Shown: positions 36,249 to 48,105, counted from the first letter of the stretch. The stretch: DNA of 64,000 bases from Dendrolimus kikuchii (GCA_019925095.2 CM034406.1:5868388-5932387); one strand, 5' to 3'. Made by a program: numbers and translations. The notes: generated by a model not told the origin, from the sequence alone.

Positions 36249-36278
36249 ATGCAGTATGTACAACTTGGTTTCACATAG
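36249..36278 (+). promoter_or_regulatory. Possible uORF overlapping the ZSWIM7 start
   Basis: An ATG 7 bases before the ZSWIM7 ATG opens a 9-codon frame that ends in TAG at 36276-36278, past the main start. It matters only if transcription begins upstream of it, which is not known. Confidence 0.35.
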
Positions 36279-36778
36279 TAAATTACCCAGCCTAACAGAA
36301 CAAATATTAAACGAGATCGAAACACGGACAAATAATGAAGATAGTAATAAAAAACGTGGGTAGAAATCTGTGGGTACCTAACATGAAAAACGTAGGTATA
36401 AGAATAATTCAAATTTTAGTTTCAGATGAAGAACTACTAAGTCTCCATTCTATCTTCGGTGTTGTTCTGCAAAGAGCGTTGGATATATTAGAGAAATACC
36501 CACTTTTCGAAGTCTATATTACAGCAGATAAGTTACGAGTTTTGATTGAAATCAAAGGCGAACAAGATCGGTGTTACAGAGTATTTCCTCGTTTAAATTA
36601 TTGCCCGTGTTTATCCTTCAAACATCAAGTTATAGAGCGTAAAAATCACATATACTGTAAGCATGTACTAGCGGCCCGTTTAGCCATTATATTAAGAAAA
36701 ACTGTTGAAAATACAGTGACTCAAGAGCAGTATTTGATGCTATTACGCTCTATGTTTGAATTGGAGAGAAATGGATGA
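36256..36778 (+). CDS. ZSWIM7: Zinc finger SWIM domain protein 7 (SWS1, Shu-complex subunit)
   Basis: Two exons, 36256-36355 and 36426-36778, with a 70-base intron (gtgggt...tttcag), give 150 residues. The N-terminus MYNLVSHSKLPSLTEQILNE and then EELLSLHSIFGVVLQRALDI align with the vertebrate pattern EELLSEM...LLSLKFLFG..ALDL, which favours this splice over the longer unspliced frame starting at 36335. The SWIM zinc motif is complete: NYCPCLSF, then IYCKHVLAARLA (Cys-x-Cys...Cys-x-His). SWS1 with its partner SWSAP1 promotes RAD51 filament formation in homologous recombination and meiosis in the nucleus (family knowledge). Its TGA lies inside the first codons of RAD1: the two reading frames overlap by 8 bases with no gap for a promoter, terminator or poly-A site. 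Confidence 0.88.
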
Positions 36779-39700
36779 CGGAACTTCACAGTACTACTTC
36801 ACAGCATCAATGGAGTCTGGGAAGACATTATGTAGTCTGCTTAAAGCCATACAATTTCAAGAGGCAAGTATTTTTCAACTGTGGTCCACTGCTCATTAAT
36901 TTAGAGTCTTCAATCTTAAACTGTTTAGGGTCATTCAGAAATTATATCACATGAATTTCATGATTTTTTGTCCCATTCCCAGTCCTTCTCACAGCCACTC
37001 ACATTCATGAAACTCCTCCCTCCCTAGTGTCACATCACATATAATTTACATCAAGAAATTCTTATATCTTACATCAGTTCTGTTATTAGTTTTATTTCCA
37101 TTTTAATTATTTTTTATTAATTTGAACACAGCTCAAATGATAGTTGAAATATTTTGAAGGATTTCATTAATAGTTCAAATTTCATGTTTTAAAGATTAAA
37201 TAGATTTTGAAATGTGATTTAATGAAATAGGACCTCTCTTACCCCTTGTCACAGTGACTGTGTACTAGATTGACAATTCAGAAAATGAAGAAACTGCAAG
37301 TGCATTTAGCAGGAATACAGACAACCAGTAAGAGCTAAAATAAATTGCTAAGCATGTTTTTTATAATTTCCAGGCAGCTGTGTTTTGTGCCTTGCCTGAT
37401 GGTTTGAAACTGACAGTTGAGGAAGGCAAATGTGTACAAGCTTCAGCCTATGTGCCAGCAGAGAATTTCACAGAGTATAATGTCAGGGATGATGTGGATA
37501 TTATATTTAAGGTGATTTTTTTAATGCCCTTAAGAAGAAAATGTTAAGTGGTGGGAGCTAAGTGGCTCTATCTATAACTCTTTCTCTTTATGTGATCAAT
37601 ATCTGGCCGATGAGCATGCACATAGACAATTTTTTTGTATTATTGTGTATTTGTAACAATTGCCATATGCTAATTGTATGCACCATTAATTTAATTCGTT
37701 TTACTCAAAATCTTTAAATAAGAGCTCAAAATCAACTGCACTGGGACATGTGTAAAATTTTAAAATAAATTAGAAGATGTGAGAGTGTGATACTGGTGAG
37801 TGTGCTACTTCAATAGCTTCTACTACTACTACATACAAGCTATCGAAGGACATACTGAAAAATTGTGCAAGGTGCATACCCTTTCATCTCACACGCAAAG
37901 AAAATATCATGAAATCTAAATGTTGCTATACTTGTGTCTAACACTTGCTGCCCATGGAGCAATAAAATGTGGGAATAGGACAGCACCTATATCTCCTCTC
38001 TGTCACACTCAAAGGTCATAATCGGAGGCATAGTGATGGACCATTATAGTGTCCATATTAATACTATGAAGGTTTGGAATGAATAGTAAAGACATATTAT
38101 TAATAAGTGATACACTGCACTGTTTCTCCAATCTACCAATGATTTATTGCACGGCAAGCATTTGGTATTTGATATGAATATAGTATTAATTTGCCATGGC
38201 ATTTGTCCAAACCAGTGTGTTGTCTATATCCCTGTAATGAAGCCCATATCTGCAGCTTTGGCTACTTGTTGGTTCATATATCTTACTATTTATTCACTTG
38301 CCATACATGACATTACTTGTATGGAACTTATGTCAAATTTTAACTAATAATAAAGAACATGTATATAAGAAATGTCAGTAAGATATAGGAACCGGCAATA
38401 AATGGCATGAGTTAACTGGTGTTATTTGCCTTCATATTAAAAAAGGCGACAGCAAATATCATAAATCTGACATTGTTTGAGCAACTCAAGTAAGATCTAT
38501 GCATCACAGAGAGAGCCAAGCTTCGAGGCTATGATATCTAGCTAGTTATGTGGACAAAAACTTTCTAGTTATGCAACTTCTGCATATCATCTTACCATTA
38601 ATGCACTAACATGATGATGATGACAACTTAACAAATTTATTTAATTTTAAAAATAAAAGTACACCCCCAAATGTAATGAAAATTATGTTTTCTATTATAG
38701 ATAAGTTTAGCAGTACTATCTGAGTGCTTGAACATATTTGGGTCATGTGAGGAGTCCAGTTTGAAGATGTATTACAAAGGCGAGGGCTCTCCTTTACTTT
38801 TAGTGTAAGTAATTAATTAATTTTTGTGCACATAAACTGATGTGCATAGACATGTAACTGGTGGTTTAAATAAAATATTCACTAGAACTATATGGCTAAT
38901 GGTTAAACAGTGATTATTTCATTTTATCCATCGGTTAAATGTATGCACACCAGCCTTAGTCTCATTGTTAAACTATTTGTGTGTTATAGCAATAGTGAAC
39001 ATCCATTACTTATACAGAACTTTTCAATGTCCCCGCATTGACACATTTGGCACATTTTTATAAGTTTACTAACCAGCCCAGCAGACATTGTCTTCCCTAA
39101 ATAAATAAAATTAAGAACCAGATAGCAGTGTCACCTACTGGGTTGGTAGTTGGACTGATTTGATCAAAGTCAGTCCAACCACTTAAGAGAAGTCCAGAGA
39201 CATTAACAGGAACATAAGAATTTTATATATAAAGATTTAAAATGTCTGTTTTGGCTTTGGCAGCAGGCTTTCAGTTTAGAATTTTTAGTTAATTATTTAA
39301 TAAGAAACATGTTTGTGTGTTGAAAAATTTTAACTGTCTCTCTGTCTTCATTCAATTCAAATTCAATTGTCTTTTACAATATTTAAAAAGTGTATAATTT
39401 AAATACTGCACAATGATTGGCTGCTGGTTACCCCAGCGCCTCCAGTGGTGATAAAAGAATTTTATCGCCCTGTGTGTGCAGGCTGACATGCCTGAATATG
39501 TTATAGTTAACTTTGTATGTGTATAGTAAAATATATTAGAATTAAAGTTTCTATTGTTTTGGTGATTTCAGACTACAGCCTTTATCAATGTATAATGTTA
39601 TGACCGATTGTGAGATATCCACACAGACTGCGGACTCTATACTCGAATTGCAAGATGAGGACAGCGCAGAGGTGGCCATGCTGGTGGTGAAGGCGCCGGC

Positions 39701-41014
39701 GCTGCTGGCCCTACTGGCCGACATCGAGAAATCCTCCGATGTCATTGAACTCAACCTGTCCCCCGAGCATCCCAACGTGACCATCGTCACATATGGCATG
39801 CTGGTGAGACATGTTTTCTTTTATATTGGGTGTTTTAATCATTTTTTTTGTAATAAATGAAAAGATCATAATACATAAGATCTACAAACTTATTTTTTTT
39901 AATTTATGCTATAATTAAAACTACCCGAGGACCAAAAATATGCCGCCGAGCCGCGTGTTATGTCACTATGATAATTTCTCATAATAAATCCTCATAGCTT
40001 TCTAGCACACAAATTAATTATCATGGAAATATTCATTAATCATAGACATACTGCAACTCAACGACTTAGAGCCTACCTATTTTGCATGCCAGAAATCCAC
40101 CAGTTTCCTTTTGCCGACGACTTCTTGGAGGCTACCTGGGCCACCCAGATACCAGATACTTCGCCCTGTATTAGGCCACCTCGTTGCAAATTATCATGAA
40201 TAAGAATTAATTTATAACAATATATAAAATTGAAGTTTTTGTTATGCCCTAACATACAAAAATCCCTGTTGTACCGAGGATAATGGTAGAGACTGTCACA
40301 CAAATGTAGCCTAGAGTTCAATGTATTATTTATGATATCTAATATAAATAATATCAATTTTAAACTAAGATGATTAAACTATGATAGTTACCTATTTTAC
40401 ATTTTACATACATACATACTTACATAACTTCACGCCAGTTCCCTTGCGGGGTAGACACGAACAACAGAGCGCCATTTAGGCTTATTCTTACACACCTCAC
40501 TTGCTTCTTTGACATTCATAACTCTTGTCATGCACACTTTTACATTTTATTATATGCAATAGAATATATTTTATATGATGTTTGTTTGTTTCTAGGATAA
40601 ATCCTGTATTGATCTACCAAAGTCTTCAGAGATGGTGCAAAGCTTTAGGTGTGAGAAAGCTGTTACTTTGAAATACCAATTGCATCACATTCGGCTCATC
40701 ATGAAAGCTTTGGCTATTTCCACAAAGGCGAGTTCTTTTTGCCTATTTATATATACCCTTACAAACTTTCTTCACCATCGCACATCACAAAGTAAATTTG
40801 CATAATTATTTACTTTTTATTCTACTAAATTTCAGAGAAATATAATAAGAAAGCTTTCATTGACAAATATGATAAATGAAAGTATATAATTTTTTTACAG
40901 GTAGTTTTAAGATGCAGCTCCAATGGCCTTCTGCTTCTCCAGTTAAAGCTAGAGCGAGAAGATCAGAAGCAAATGTTCTCAGAATTCTATATTGTTCCAT
41001 TATTAGATGATTAA
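36771..41014 (+). CDS. RAD1: RAD1, 9-1-1 checkpoint clamp subunit
   Basis: Six exons: 36771-36863, 37374-37511, 38701-38804, 39572-39803, 40596-40727 and 40901-41014, giving 270 residues (human about 282). Recognisable blocks are LKAIQFQE, LKLTVEEGKCVQASAYV, ISLAVLSECLNIFGS, MYYKGEGSPLLLV, LELQDEDSAE, SDVIELNLSPEHPNV, and LLLLQLKLEREDQKQMFSEFY near the end. RAD1 forms a ring with RAD9 and HUS1 that is loaded at damaged DNA and activates ATR signalling. The start is the only in-frame ATG after a TGA at 36735, has G at -3 and G at +4, and the N-terminus aligns with other RAD1 proteins without extra exons. It overlaps the end of ZSWIM7 by 8 bases. Introns 1 and 5 have GC instead of GT donors (gag/gcaagt and aag/gcgagt). 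Intron 1 contains a MITE and intron 4 a dispersed repeat. ATTAAA lies just after the stop. Confidence 0.93.
36928..37263 (+). mobile_element. Old MITE copy in RAD1 intron 1
   Basis: It follows the order of the element at 61308-61610: gggtcattcagaaattatat, tttcatgattttttgtccca, ttacatcaagaaattctta, 'caaatttcatgttttaaag', 'aatgtgatttaatgaaatag'. It is strongly diverged, so it is an old insertion that fills most of the intron. Confidence 0.6.
40408..40520 (+). repeat. Short dispersed repeat (acatacat..gccagttcccttgcgggg), copy 2
   Basis: Same order as at 18402: (catac)n, cacgccagttcccttgcggg, acagagcgccatttaggctt, cacacctcacttgcttcttt, gacattcataactcttgtca. It lies in RAD1 intron 4. Confidence 0.7.
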
Positions 41015-41300
41015 GTTTAGTATTAAAAAGTTACATATTTTTATAAGTGATGTTTTATTTTGCATTCTAATACTTGATATGATAATGATTGATTCACAGA
41101 ACATACTAAACACAATGATCTTTTATTTTATAGCATAATTACAATTAACCATTATTTTAATTCGGTTTCAAATATGACTTACGCTTACGGAATGAACCAA
41201 TTAATCATATTCATCAGCGATGTGGTTCAGCAGTATTTAATCTGTTTTTATATAATTACAATAACACCATTTTTTGACGAAGAGAAGTTCACTTAACAAA
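41015..41300. other. RAD1 3' flank
   Basis: ATTAAA at about 41022 is a likely poly-A signal. No other feature is recognised. Confidence 0.5.
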
Positions 41301-41304
41301 TTTC

Positions 41305-41570
41305 TAACCGTGTGGGATGTGGGAGAATGGAGATTTCGCCGTGGCCGGGTGTTAACACTGTTGGAATACCCACTAGTACCCGAGTTCTTTACATTCGTCT
41401 AATGTAGGACCGCGAGAATTAGCAATCGTCTGCTCTGCGTTGGGCCTGACAGGCGCCAGCCGATACGACCTCGTCGAGTGCCACCGCAGAGCGGAAAACT
41501 TCTCGCGGTAGCAGAACGGGGAGCGTGGAACAACTTCGCTCCCTCATCGATATCTCAATAACACCAGAAT
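41305..41570 (-). repeat. Probable LINE 3' UTR debris
   Basis: GC-rich in an AT-rich setting, with ggaatacccactagtacccg, which resembles gggatacccactaaaacccc in the 3' UTR of the R1 copy at 638. It has no tail, target duplication or frame, so the assignment is tentative. Confidence 0.4.
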
Positions 41571-41947
41571 GATGTACTAAGGCTACGTTCTATTAGAGAC
41601 TCACAACGACCACGTATACGACCGCAATTTTACCTGTTCTACTTGCTTGCCGGCGTTACAATCGTAAACCTAAGTGGAACTGTTATTCGACTAACCTCTT
41701 GACATGGGTCGTTGAGAGCGTTGTGTGATCGAAAATCATGACGTCATTAGTGATGTTTTCGTCACGACTACAACGACCGCGTTCGCCTGATGGAACGGCT
41801 AACGAAGCATTTTGGGCGTTGTGAGCTACTAATGGACTATGGAACGCGTTGTAAGTGGTCAATGACCAGAATAACCTTCTTGTACAATGCCAATGTTGTT
41901 TAGTGTTATAACTACAGACTATCATGGATACTAGGTATGTGTTAACT

Positions 41948-44900
41948 AATGGGGATTGTTCAAAAAAAATTACCCTCTGATTTTATATTTTTATTATGTA
42001 AAATAGGGTATTTTAAGATACTAATTTGGATATTTTTGTGTTTTAAGAGTTATTTTTTTTTTTATTCGATTTTTAAACAAATTATCCGATGACGTCATTG
42101 GGGACAACTTTACATTAATTCCTTTGCCTATAAAAAGAAAATAATCATATTAATCTGTGCTACTATTTAAATGTTACTGTCATTATTCATTATGACACAT
42201 CGTGATCATTTTAGTGTGGCCAGCTTAGCAATTTTATCGGTAGATTTATTTTATATATTTTGGTGTTCAACATTTATTATTTTCTAAAGTTACCGTTAAG
42301 TTATTTAAAGTGACCTTTAGTGAAAAATCAATATAGTATAACTTAAACTGAATAATGTCCAATTAGGCTGAATACCATTAATTGATAATCAGGTATAAAA
42401 CCTATTTTGTAATAAAGTATTCTTTCGGCGATTACAACAGATAAAGCTCTTTCGACCACTAAAATACTTTGATTTGGTATCACATTTGGGTTATCATTTT
42501 TAATGTCTGATACCTAGACATAGTCTCATTATCCAATGACGTTGTTAATCCAGTTAAAATAAAAAGGTTGTATTGTCACTTTCAATGGAGGGGGGGGGGG
42601 AGTATTATTAGTCAGACCTTTAAAAAAAATATCAGTCGTTAGGACTGCACTTCAGAGATAAAAACTTGGTATCTGAGCGTGACGGTAGTGCGAATTCAGT
42701 GAAGTTTTCAATTTAAAAATCATGGCGATGTTCGATAAGGTCTTTTTTAAGTCAATATGTTGGGAGTTGCTTTCCTACACACACGTGTGTACCAACAAGA
42801 ATTACAAATTTTAGTAATTTCACTATTAGCAACCTGGCAACATTGGGTATTTAGGCTTTAGATCGGCGGTTAATGCAGCATTTCTAAATTCTAATATTAT
42901 TCATTACAATTAATTTCGTCCTTAGAAAATCTTCTAAAGTCATCCGACAAAAAAGTGAACTGTTTTATTAATGAAAATATATTAAATATTTTCTCTTTCT
43001 GAACATGGCCGGATCTTCAAATAGGAGTGTTAATTTGGAAAGGCTGATACGCTAAACCTACCTAACATGTAATGTTATTAGAGTACACAGCTATACTCGT
43101 AGTACATATTGGAGAAATAAGAGGAGCTAAAATCCTGATGTAAGTAGTTTTGTGAAGGTTTCTAAATTCAACATGTTCGTCCATAGATCTTCCTTCCTTC
43201 TTTCCTTTTATAACCTGTGTAGTATATTACTATTCCTGTCTGTAAATTTCATCCATATAAGAAATCAATAATGTTAATTATTAGTTAATATATGATTGAT
43301 GTAAGTACTTTGTGATACAAGTGATACTTTGTGTTGAAGTCAAAATTCATCTAAAATGTGCACCTATTTATAGAAAAATAGCTACATGTCTCACTCATTC
43401 ATTAGAAACTGATTAAAATAATATTAATTACTTATTTGATAATTTGGTACAATCAATAAATCAGCAACCTATATTACTTTCTTAATAATCTATAATACAA
43501 GTAAAGTATCTCATATAAATACATACAAATAAAGGAACAGACATTGCACCACTACCCTGGCGGTTAAATAGTGTGTTTGATTGCTAATGTATGTTATGGA
43601 TCTGATCTTATACAACAAATTACCGGAAAATATGAAACTCTCCAGTAGTTTTAAATATATTCACTTGCCGGCTTAAAAGTGATTAATCAAGCACATCTAT
43701 GGCTTGAAGGATTTCATGGAATATGAAGATTTGTGACAAATACCTTAATGATTGTAAATCTCTTAATAATATGATTTTGATGTGTAACATAGTTACTAAT
43801 ATGAAAATTTATGAGTTAAATAAGGACTATGCGAGTAATTAAATAGACACTTTATATCTATTTTTTTCAGGTTCAGAAAAAATTTGCAACAACTTTTCTG
43901 CATAAGCAAGGGTTATGCTTGATCATAGAATTTTATGACTTATCCACTGCAGTTTACATGAAAACTTTATGTATAGAAAAAACCAAATGCTAGCCTGCAG
44001 AAAAAAGAAAAAGATAAAACTGAACATTTCTGAAAAGATTATATAATATGTCCTAAATTATTATTAATAAGTGTTTAATTAAATAAACAAGTTTAACTGC
44101 TAAAAGTTATTTATTATTTCATCTTGCAAAATAATAAGTCAAAAGATATATTTTATTAATCAATTCATATAAATATATGGCACATACAAATTTATAACTC
44201 AAAATAGTTTGCTTTCAGTATAGAAACCATCTTATTCTTATAACTCGTAATGTGAACTCTTATGACATCATGCAAAGTAAAGCTAAAATATTTTTGGAGG
44301 AATGTTAAATATTCATATATTGTTAACATGAATTATAACTAATAACATCTAGATTTATGTATATATAAAAATAAGTTATTTAAAATAGCCATCCTTGTTT
44401 TCAATTAATTAAGCTTTAAAGATATAGGCCATTCTTCTATGGTGGTACTAATCTTTTCAATCAGTTTCCATTTATTGATTTGGGCTCGCTTGAGATAAAT
44501 TCAGGTTCTGGTGAACTTTTTGTATGCCATTAGCTCCAATGCAGTTCATAAAGAATACTCCAAAGAATTCAAGTCAGAACTCGACGAAGGCCAACCTATG
44601 CTCTGAACAAAGTCTGACAAATTGGCTTGCAACCAATGTTGGATTGAATTAGCTTCATGGGAGGGTACAGAGCCCTGTTGGAAAACCACTGCTATCCAGC
44701 GAATAAAGTATCACTTAATGCTTAAATCATTACTTCCAATATGTGATTTTGGACGTCCTTCTAACTTCTAGCGCAAGGTGTATTGTTTTGCCAGTTAAAT
44801 TTTCTTTCACTGTGTTGATCTTCTCATCAGTAAACAGGTTATTTTTTGGATCGTATCTCTTGAAAAGATTTCGACATCGTTCCAATCGCCATTTACGAAG

Positions 44901-45326
44901 ACGCTCGTTTATATAATGCACTTTTCTTTGACTTTTAGTTAGAGACCATATGTAAGTATTCTCTTTACAGATATTTAAGAAATATTGGTCTGAAGAGATA
45001 ATATATACATAATTTAATTCTGGAGCACGTCGAATAAAATGTTTGTTTATGTTGATGTTGTATGACATAACAATGACATAAAAAGGAAAATGTCGGTCCT
45101 TTTGTATTTTGAAACTGAATGGCTACGGTATTGATATGCATTTCACCAGACGTAAATGACGTCATAGGATTTAGTAAGGTCAAATAAAGGTCAAACGAAT
45201 TTCTTTCAAAATACAAGGGGATTGTACGTTTTTTGGAATTTTAACTAGACAGAAATGATTAGGAACACTATTCCTCGAAATGGTTTTTCAAAAAGCTAAA
45301 TTTAAAAAAAGTGAACAATCCCCATT
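41948..45326 (-). mobile_element. Decayed mariner-type element with 15-bp inverted ends
   Basis: aatggggattgttca at 41948-41962 is mirrored exactly at 45312-45326. A transposase relic (44440-45070) lies at the right end, reading inward from it. At 3.4 kb the span is more than twice a usual mariner, so 42.0-44.4 kb is probably later insertions or unrelated cargo. I see no gene there. Only a 12-G run near 42588-42600 stands out. A TA target duplication is not clear. Confidence 0.6.
44440..45068 (-). pseudogene. Mariner/Tc1-family transposase relic
   Basis: The minus strand reads LTKSQRKVHYINERLRKWRL with RCRNLFKRYD, then NLFTDEKINTVKENL holding the first catalytic Asp. After a frame change it reads VVFQQGSVPSHEANSIQHWL and WPSSSSDLNSLEYSL. 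In the family the second block is QQDS and the third SPDLNPLDY, so the second Asp has become Gly, and stops and shifts break the frame. The N-terminal DNA-binding half is missing or unreadable. Confidence 0.75.
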
Positions 45327-45374
45327 CTCCGTTGTACCTGTAATCAACTGAAAGACCCAATAATATTTTGTTCA

Positions 45375-46025
45375 GCGCTATCTATTGTCCAAGAGCCGAA
45401 CTAATTTTTCGTAGTATATGTCTGCAATAATAACCTCAATGATTAGCGCCATCTATTATCCAGTAGTGTAATTAGTTTTTCATTGTTTAATTGGTATTTA
45501 AAGAAATTTCGCAACATCAGCAAAATTAACCAATAAATATAATGATTAGCGTCATCTACTGTCTCGTAGTATAATGAATTCTTCGTTTTTAATTTGTTAC
45601 TAATATGGATATTGTTTCGTTATAACAAACGAATGAACTTATATATATATAATGGTTAACGCCATTTGATGTCTAGTAGCATAATTAATTTTTCATTATA
45701 AAACTACGTTTTAACGGTTTTAAGCGCGGTAATTTATACTTGTTTATTAATTCGTTGTTAATATGGTTTCGCTATATCAAACGAATTAACTAATAAATAT
45801 ATAGATCAACACCCTTTATTGTTGCGTAGTACAACTAATTTTACGATAATTATAATTCGTATTAAATATAGATTCGCAACATCATTTGAATGGACCATTA
45901 TAACGAATCGCTGTCATATCATGTTGTAGTACAACCAATTCTTCGTTGTTAAATATTTTTCACAATATCATTTTAACGAAGCAATAAATCAATCAATGGC
46001 ATCTTTTATTCAGTATTGTAACTAT
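45375..46025 (+). repeat. Degenerate tandem array, unit about 100 bp, 6-7 copies
   Basis: Unit starts at about 45375, 45446, 45549, 45660, 45810, 45910 and 45999. Each begins near 'gcgccatctattgt', followed by 'gtagtataattaatttttcg', then a TTTCGCAACATCA-type word and 'aattaaccaataaat'. The units are diverged but keep the order. One unit at 45712-45737 matches 19603-19628 in reverse. Confidence 0.7.
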
Positions 46026-46094
46026 TGTTCATATAAATTTTAGTATATATAAATATGTATACATATATAGGAGGAGGAGCCTTAAGAACAGACG

Positions 46095-46210
46095 AGCGTG
46101 CATGACAGGAGTTATGAATGTCAAAGAAGCAAGTGAGGTGTGTAAGAATAAGCCTAAATGGCGCTCTGTTGTGCGTGCCTACCCCGCAAGCTAACTGGCG
46201 TGAAGTTATG

Positions 46211-46212
<2 letters not shown>
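46095..46212 (-). repeat. Short dispersed repeat, copy 3 (inverted)
   Basis: Reverse complement of the 40408 copy: gcatgacaggagttatgaat, gtcaaagaagcaagtgaggt, aaatggcgctctgttgtgcg, then 'taactggcgtgaagttatg'. It runs straight into the TA microsatellite, the expected position of its (acat)n end. Confidence 0.7.
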
Positions 46213-46264
<52 letters not shown>

Positions 46265-46315
46265 TACATATATACACATATATATATACACACATATATA
46301 TATATATATACACAC
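46207..46315. repeat. TA-rich microsatellite
   Basis: (TA)n with CA-containing interruptions (tacacacacatacatatata). The Tyr-Ile repeat frames on both strands are artefacts of this run. Confidence 0.95.
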
Positions 46316-46319
46316 AAAG

Positions 46320-48020
46320 TGACCACATTGTGACCAGCTATTATTGTTCAGTAGCAAAAATAACTGGCGATTTCTTTTGAAATTTAGTTTTACAGTACTA
46401 CAATTTTTGTCTAGTTCCATAATTAACCTTCGCTATTTAACCATAAACCCGAATCCGATAATACGAAACATGGACAAAATAATTATAACGCAATTTTATT
46501 TGCATGTTTAAGTGAAAACCAACCATATTTTATTTCATAAAGAATGAATCTACGTCTTCATTCATATCTACAGAAGGATAGTGGAAATTATTTATAAATG
46601 AAACAACAAATAAAGTGAATCATAAAATGATTGTTAGGTGCGGACTATACGTGTTACTTTGAAAATAAAAACAATTATGCAAAATATAATGTATATCTTT
46701 ATTTCAAGTACCAAATATTAAATACATCTTACAAGGAATGTTTATTTTGTTAACTGATTATTATAAAATACCACGATAGCAACCTCGTTATGAAATTAAG
46801 CATAATACAATACATAAACATTGTTATTATTATTTGTGTAATTTAAGAAATAACTCTCGGACAGCCTGCTAGCAATTATGGTTCAAAAATTCATGGCAAT
46901 AATAAATGGGATAGTGGTCAGTACAAATTAAAAATAAAACTGATTCAGAAATTATTTCTGATATATATTTATTTAAAACATTTTTTTTTTATTTCGAGTC
47001 AAATTAAATGACGGCCATTAATTACGGCTTACGGCAGCTCAATGACTGATTTTCTATGAAAAACTATGTATTGAGCAGGTTTATCGTGTCAGTGACCGGC
47101 TGAGTATCAGAGCCGATCGAATTTCTTATTATCTACTAATATTTATTTCTTAAAAAAATGTTTATTTTCAGAGTTGGATTACGACTATGATGTTTGCATT
47201 AAATCTTATACAGAAACCTTCCATATTATGCGAATTCAGCTCGCTCACTCTTTAGACAAAAATCTAAAACCAAGATTAATAATTTAAATCATCTTCAACA
47301 AATAAGTCGACGAGTTATAAAAATAACATCAACTAGGAAAAATTACCCATACGAAAATATATTACCTTTTGACACTGCAGGAACATTTGTTAAATATTTG
47401 AGCTTCCATTTTTGGCCGTCTGAAAGCTAATCAAAAAAACACTGCGTTACAGAATTAGCGAACAACAAACATCAACATAATTCAGTTACTCTTATTAGTA
47501 GTAGTAATACGTTATTTTAACAAATTTCAAGTTACCACAAGTAATTGTATTATTATCGACTATCCGACTAGGCATCCAAAAAAAGTTCTTGACTTAAGGT
47601 GTCAGGTCAGTACCGATTACATTATATAGGTATAACAATGTGTATAACTGAATTTAAAGGCAATATCCACATTTCCCATTGATAAGTTATTATTTGTATA
47701 TGTAAATGAGGAAAAACATCCCCATTTTATTTAGTTTCAATTTGTCACACTTTTATTTTGAGACGTGTACCTATCGTGTATAATCTACGATAGTATCTAT
47801 AATAGTACTAAACTCAAGTAGGTATTAATTAACCATAAAATGAGTATTATTGTTAATATTAAGTAATATTAATTATATTACGAAAATTGATACTGACTTT
47901 TAACCCTAAATCCAATCGACAAATGGAAAATGCATTCAAACTCGCTCTCTTAAATAGGTATTTAAACACCAACTTTGTTTTCTTCTGATTAAATAGACAA
48001 TTTTCTAAACATTTAATATT
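46320..48020. other. No gene recognised
   Basis: AT-rich. A 38-codon open stretch after a good-looking 3' splice site (tttattttcag at about 47170) reads ELDYDYDVCIKSYTETF, but it is not recognisable and its length is unremarkable here. Confidence 0.4.
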
Positions 48021-48105
48021 TTATTCATAGTGAGTTAGAATAAGTTCGTACGCTTCTTTAGGAACCTTAAAGAAGCCTACAAACTCACTCTAAGTTAATA
48101 TGAAC
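48021..48105. repeat. Palindromic MITE-like repeat, copy B
   Basis: The left arm attcatagtgagttagaata mirrors the reverse complement of the right arm (gttcatattaacttagagtg). The centre holds 'tttaggaaccttaaagaag'. The word aaccttaaagaagcctacaa is shared with copy A at 26891-26973. Confidence 0.75.

Noticed and set aside
36335..36778. Unspliced 147-residue frame as the ZSWIM7 start
   Set aside because: The first ~30 residues have no family similarity; the two-exon model restores the conserved N-terminus in phase.
44730..45216. Host gene from the 112- and 83-residue minus frames
   Set aside because: Reads as a broken mariner transposase within inverted ends.
46006..46420. Tyr-Ile repeat open frames on both strands
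   Set aside because: Translation of a TA-rich microsatellite and an adjoining dispersed repeat.
47170..47287. Terminal exon ELDYDYDVCIKSYTETF...
   Set aside because: Good acceptor but only 38 codons, AT-rich, not recognised; such frames arise by chance here.
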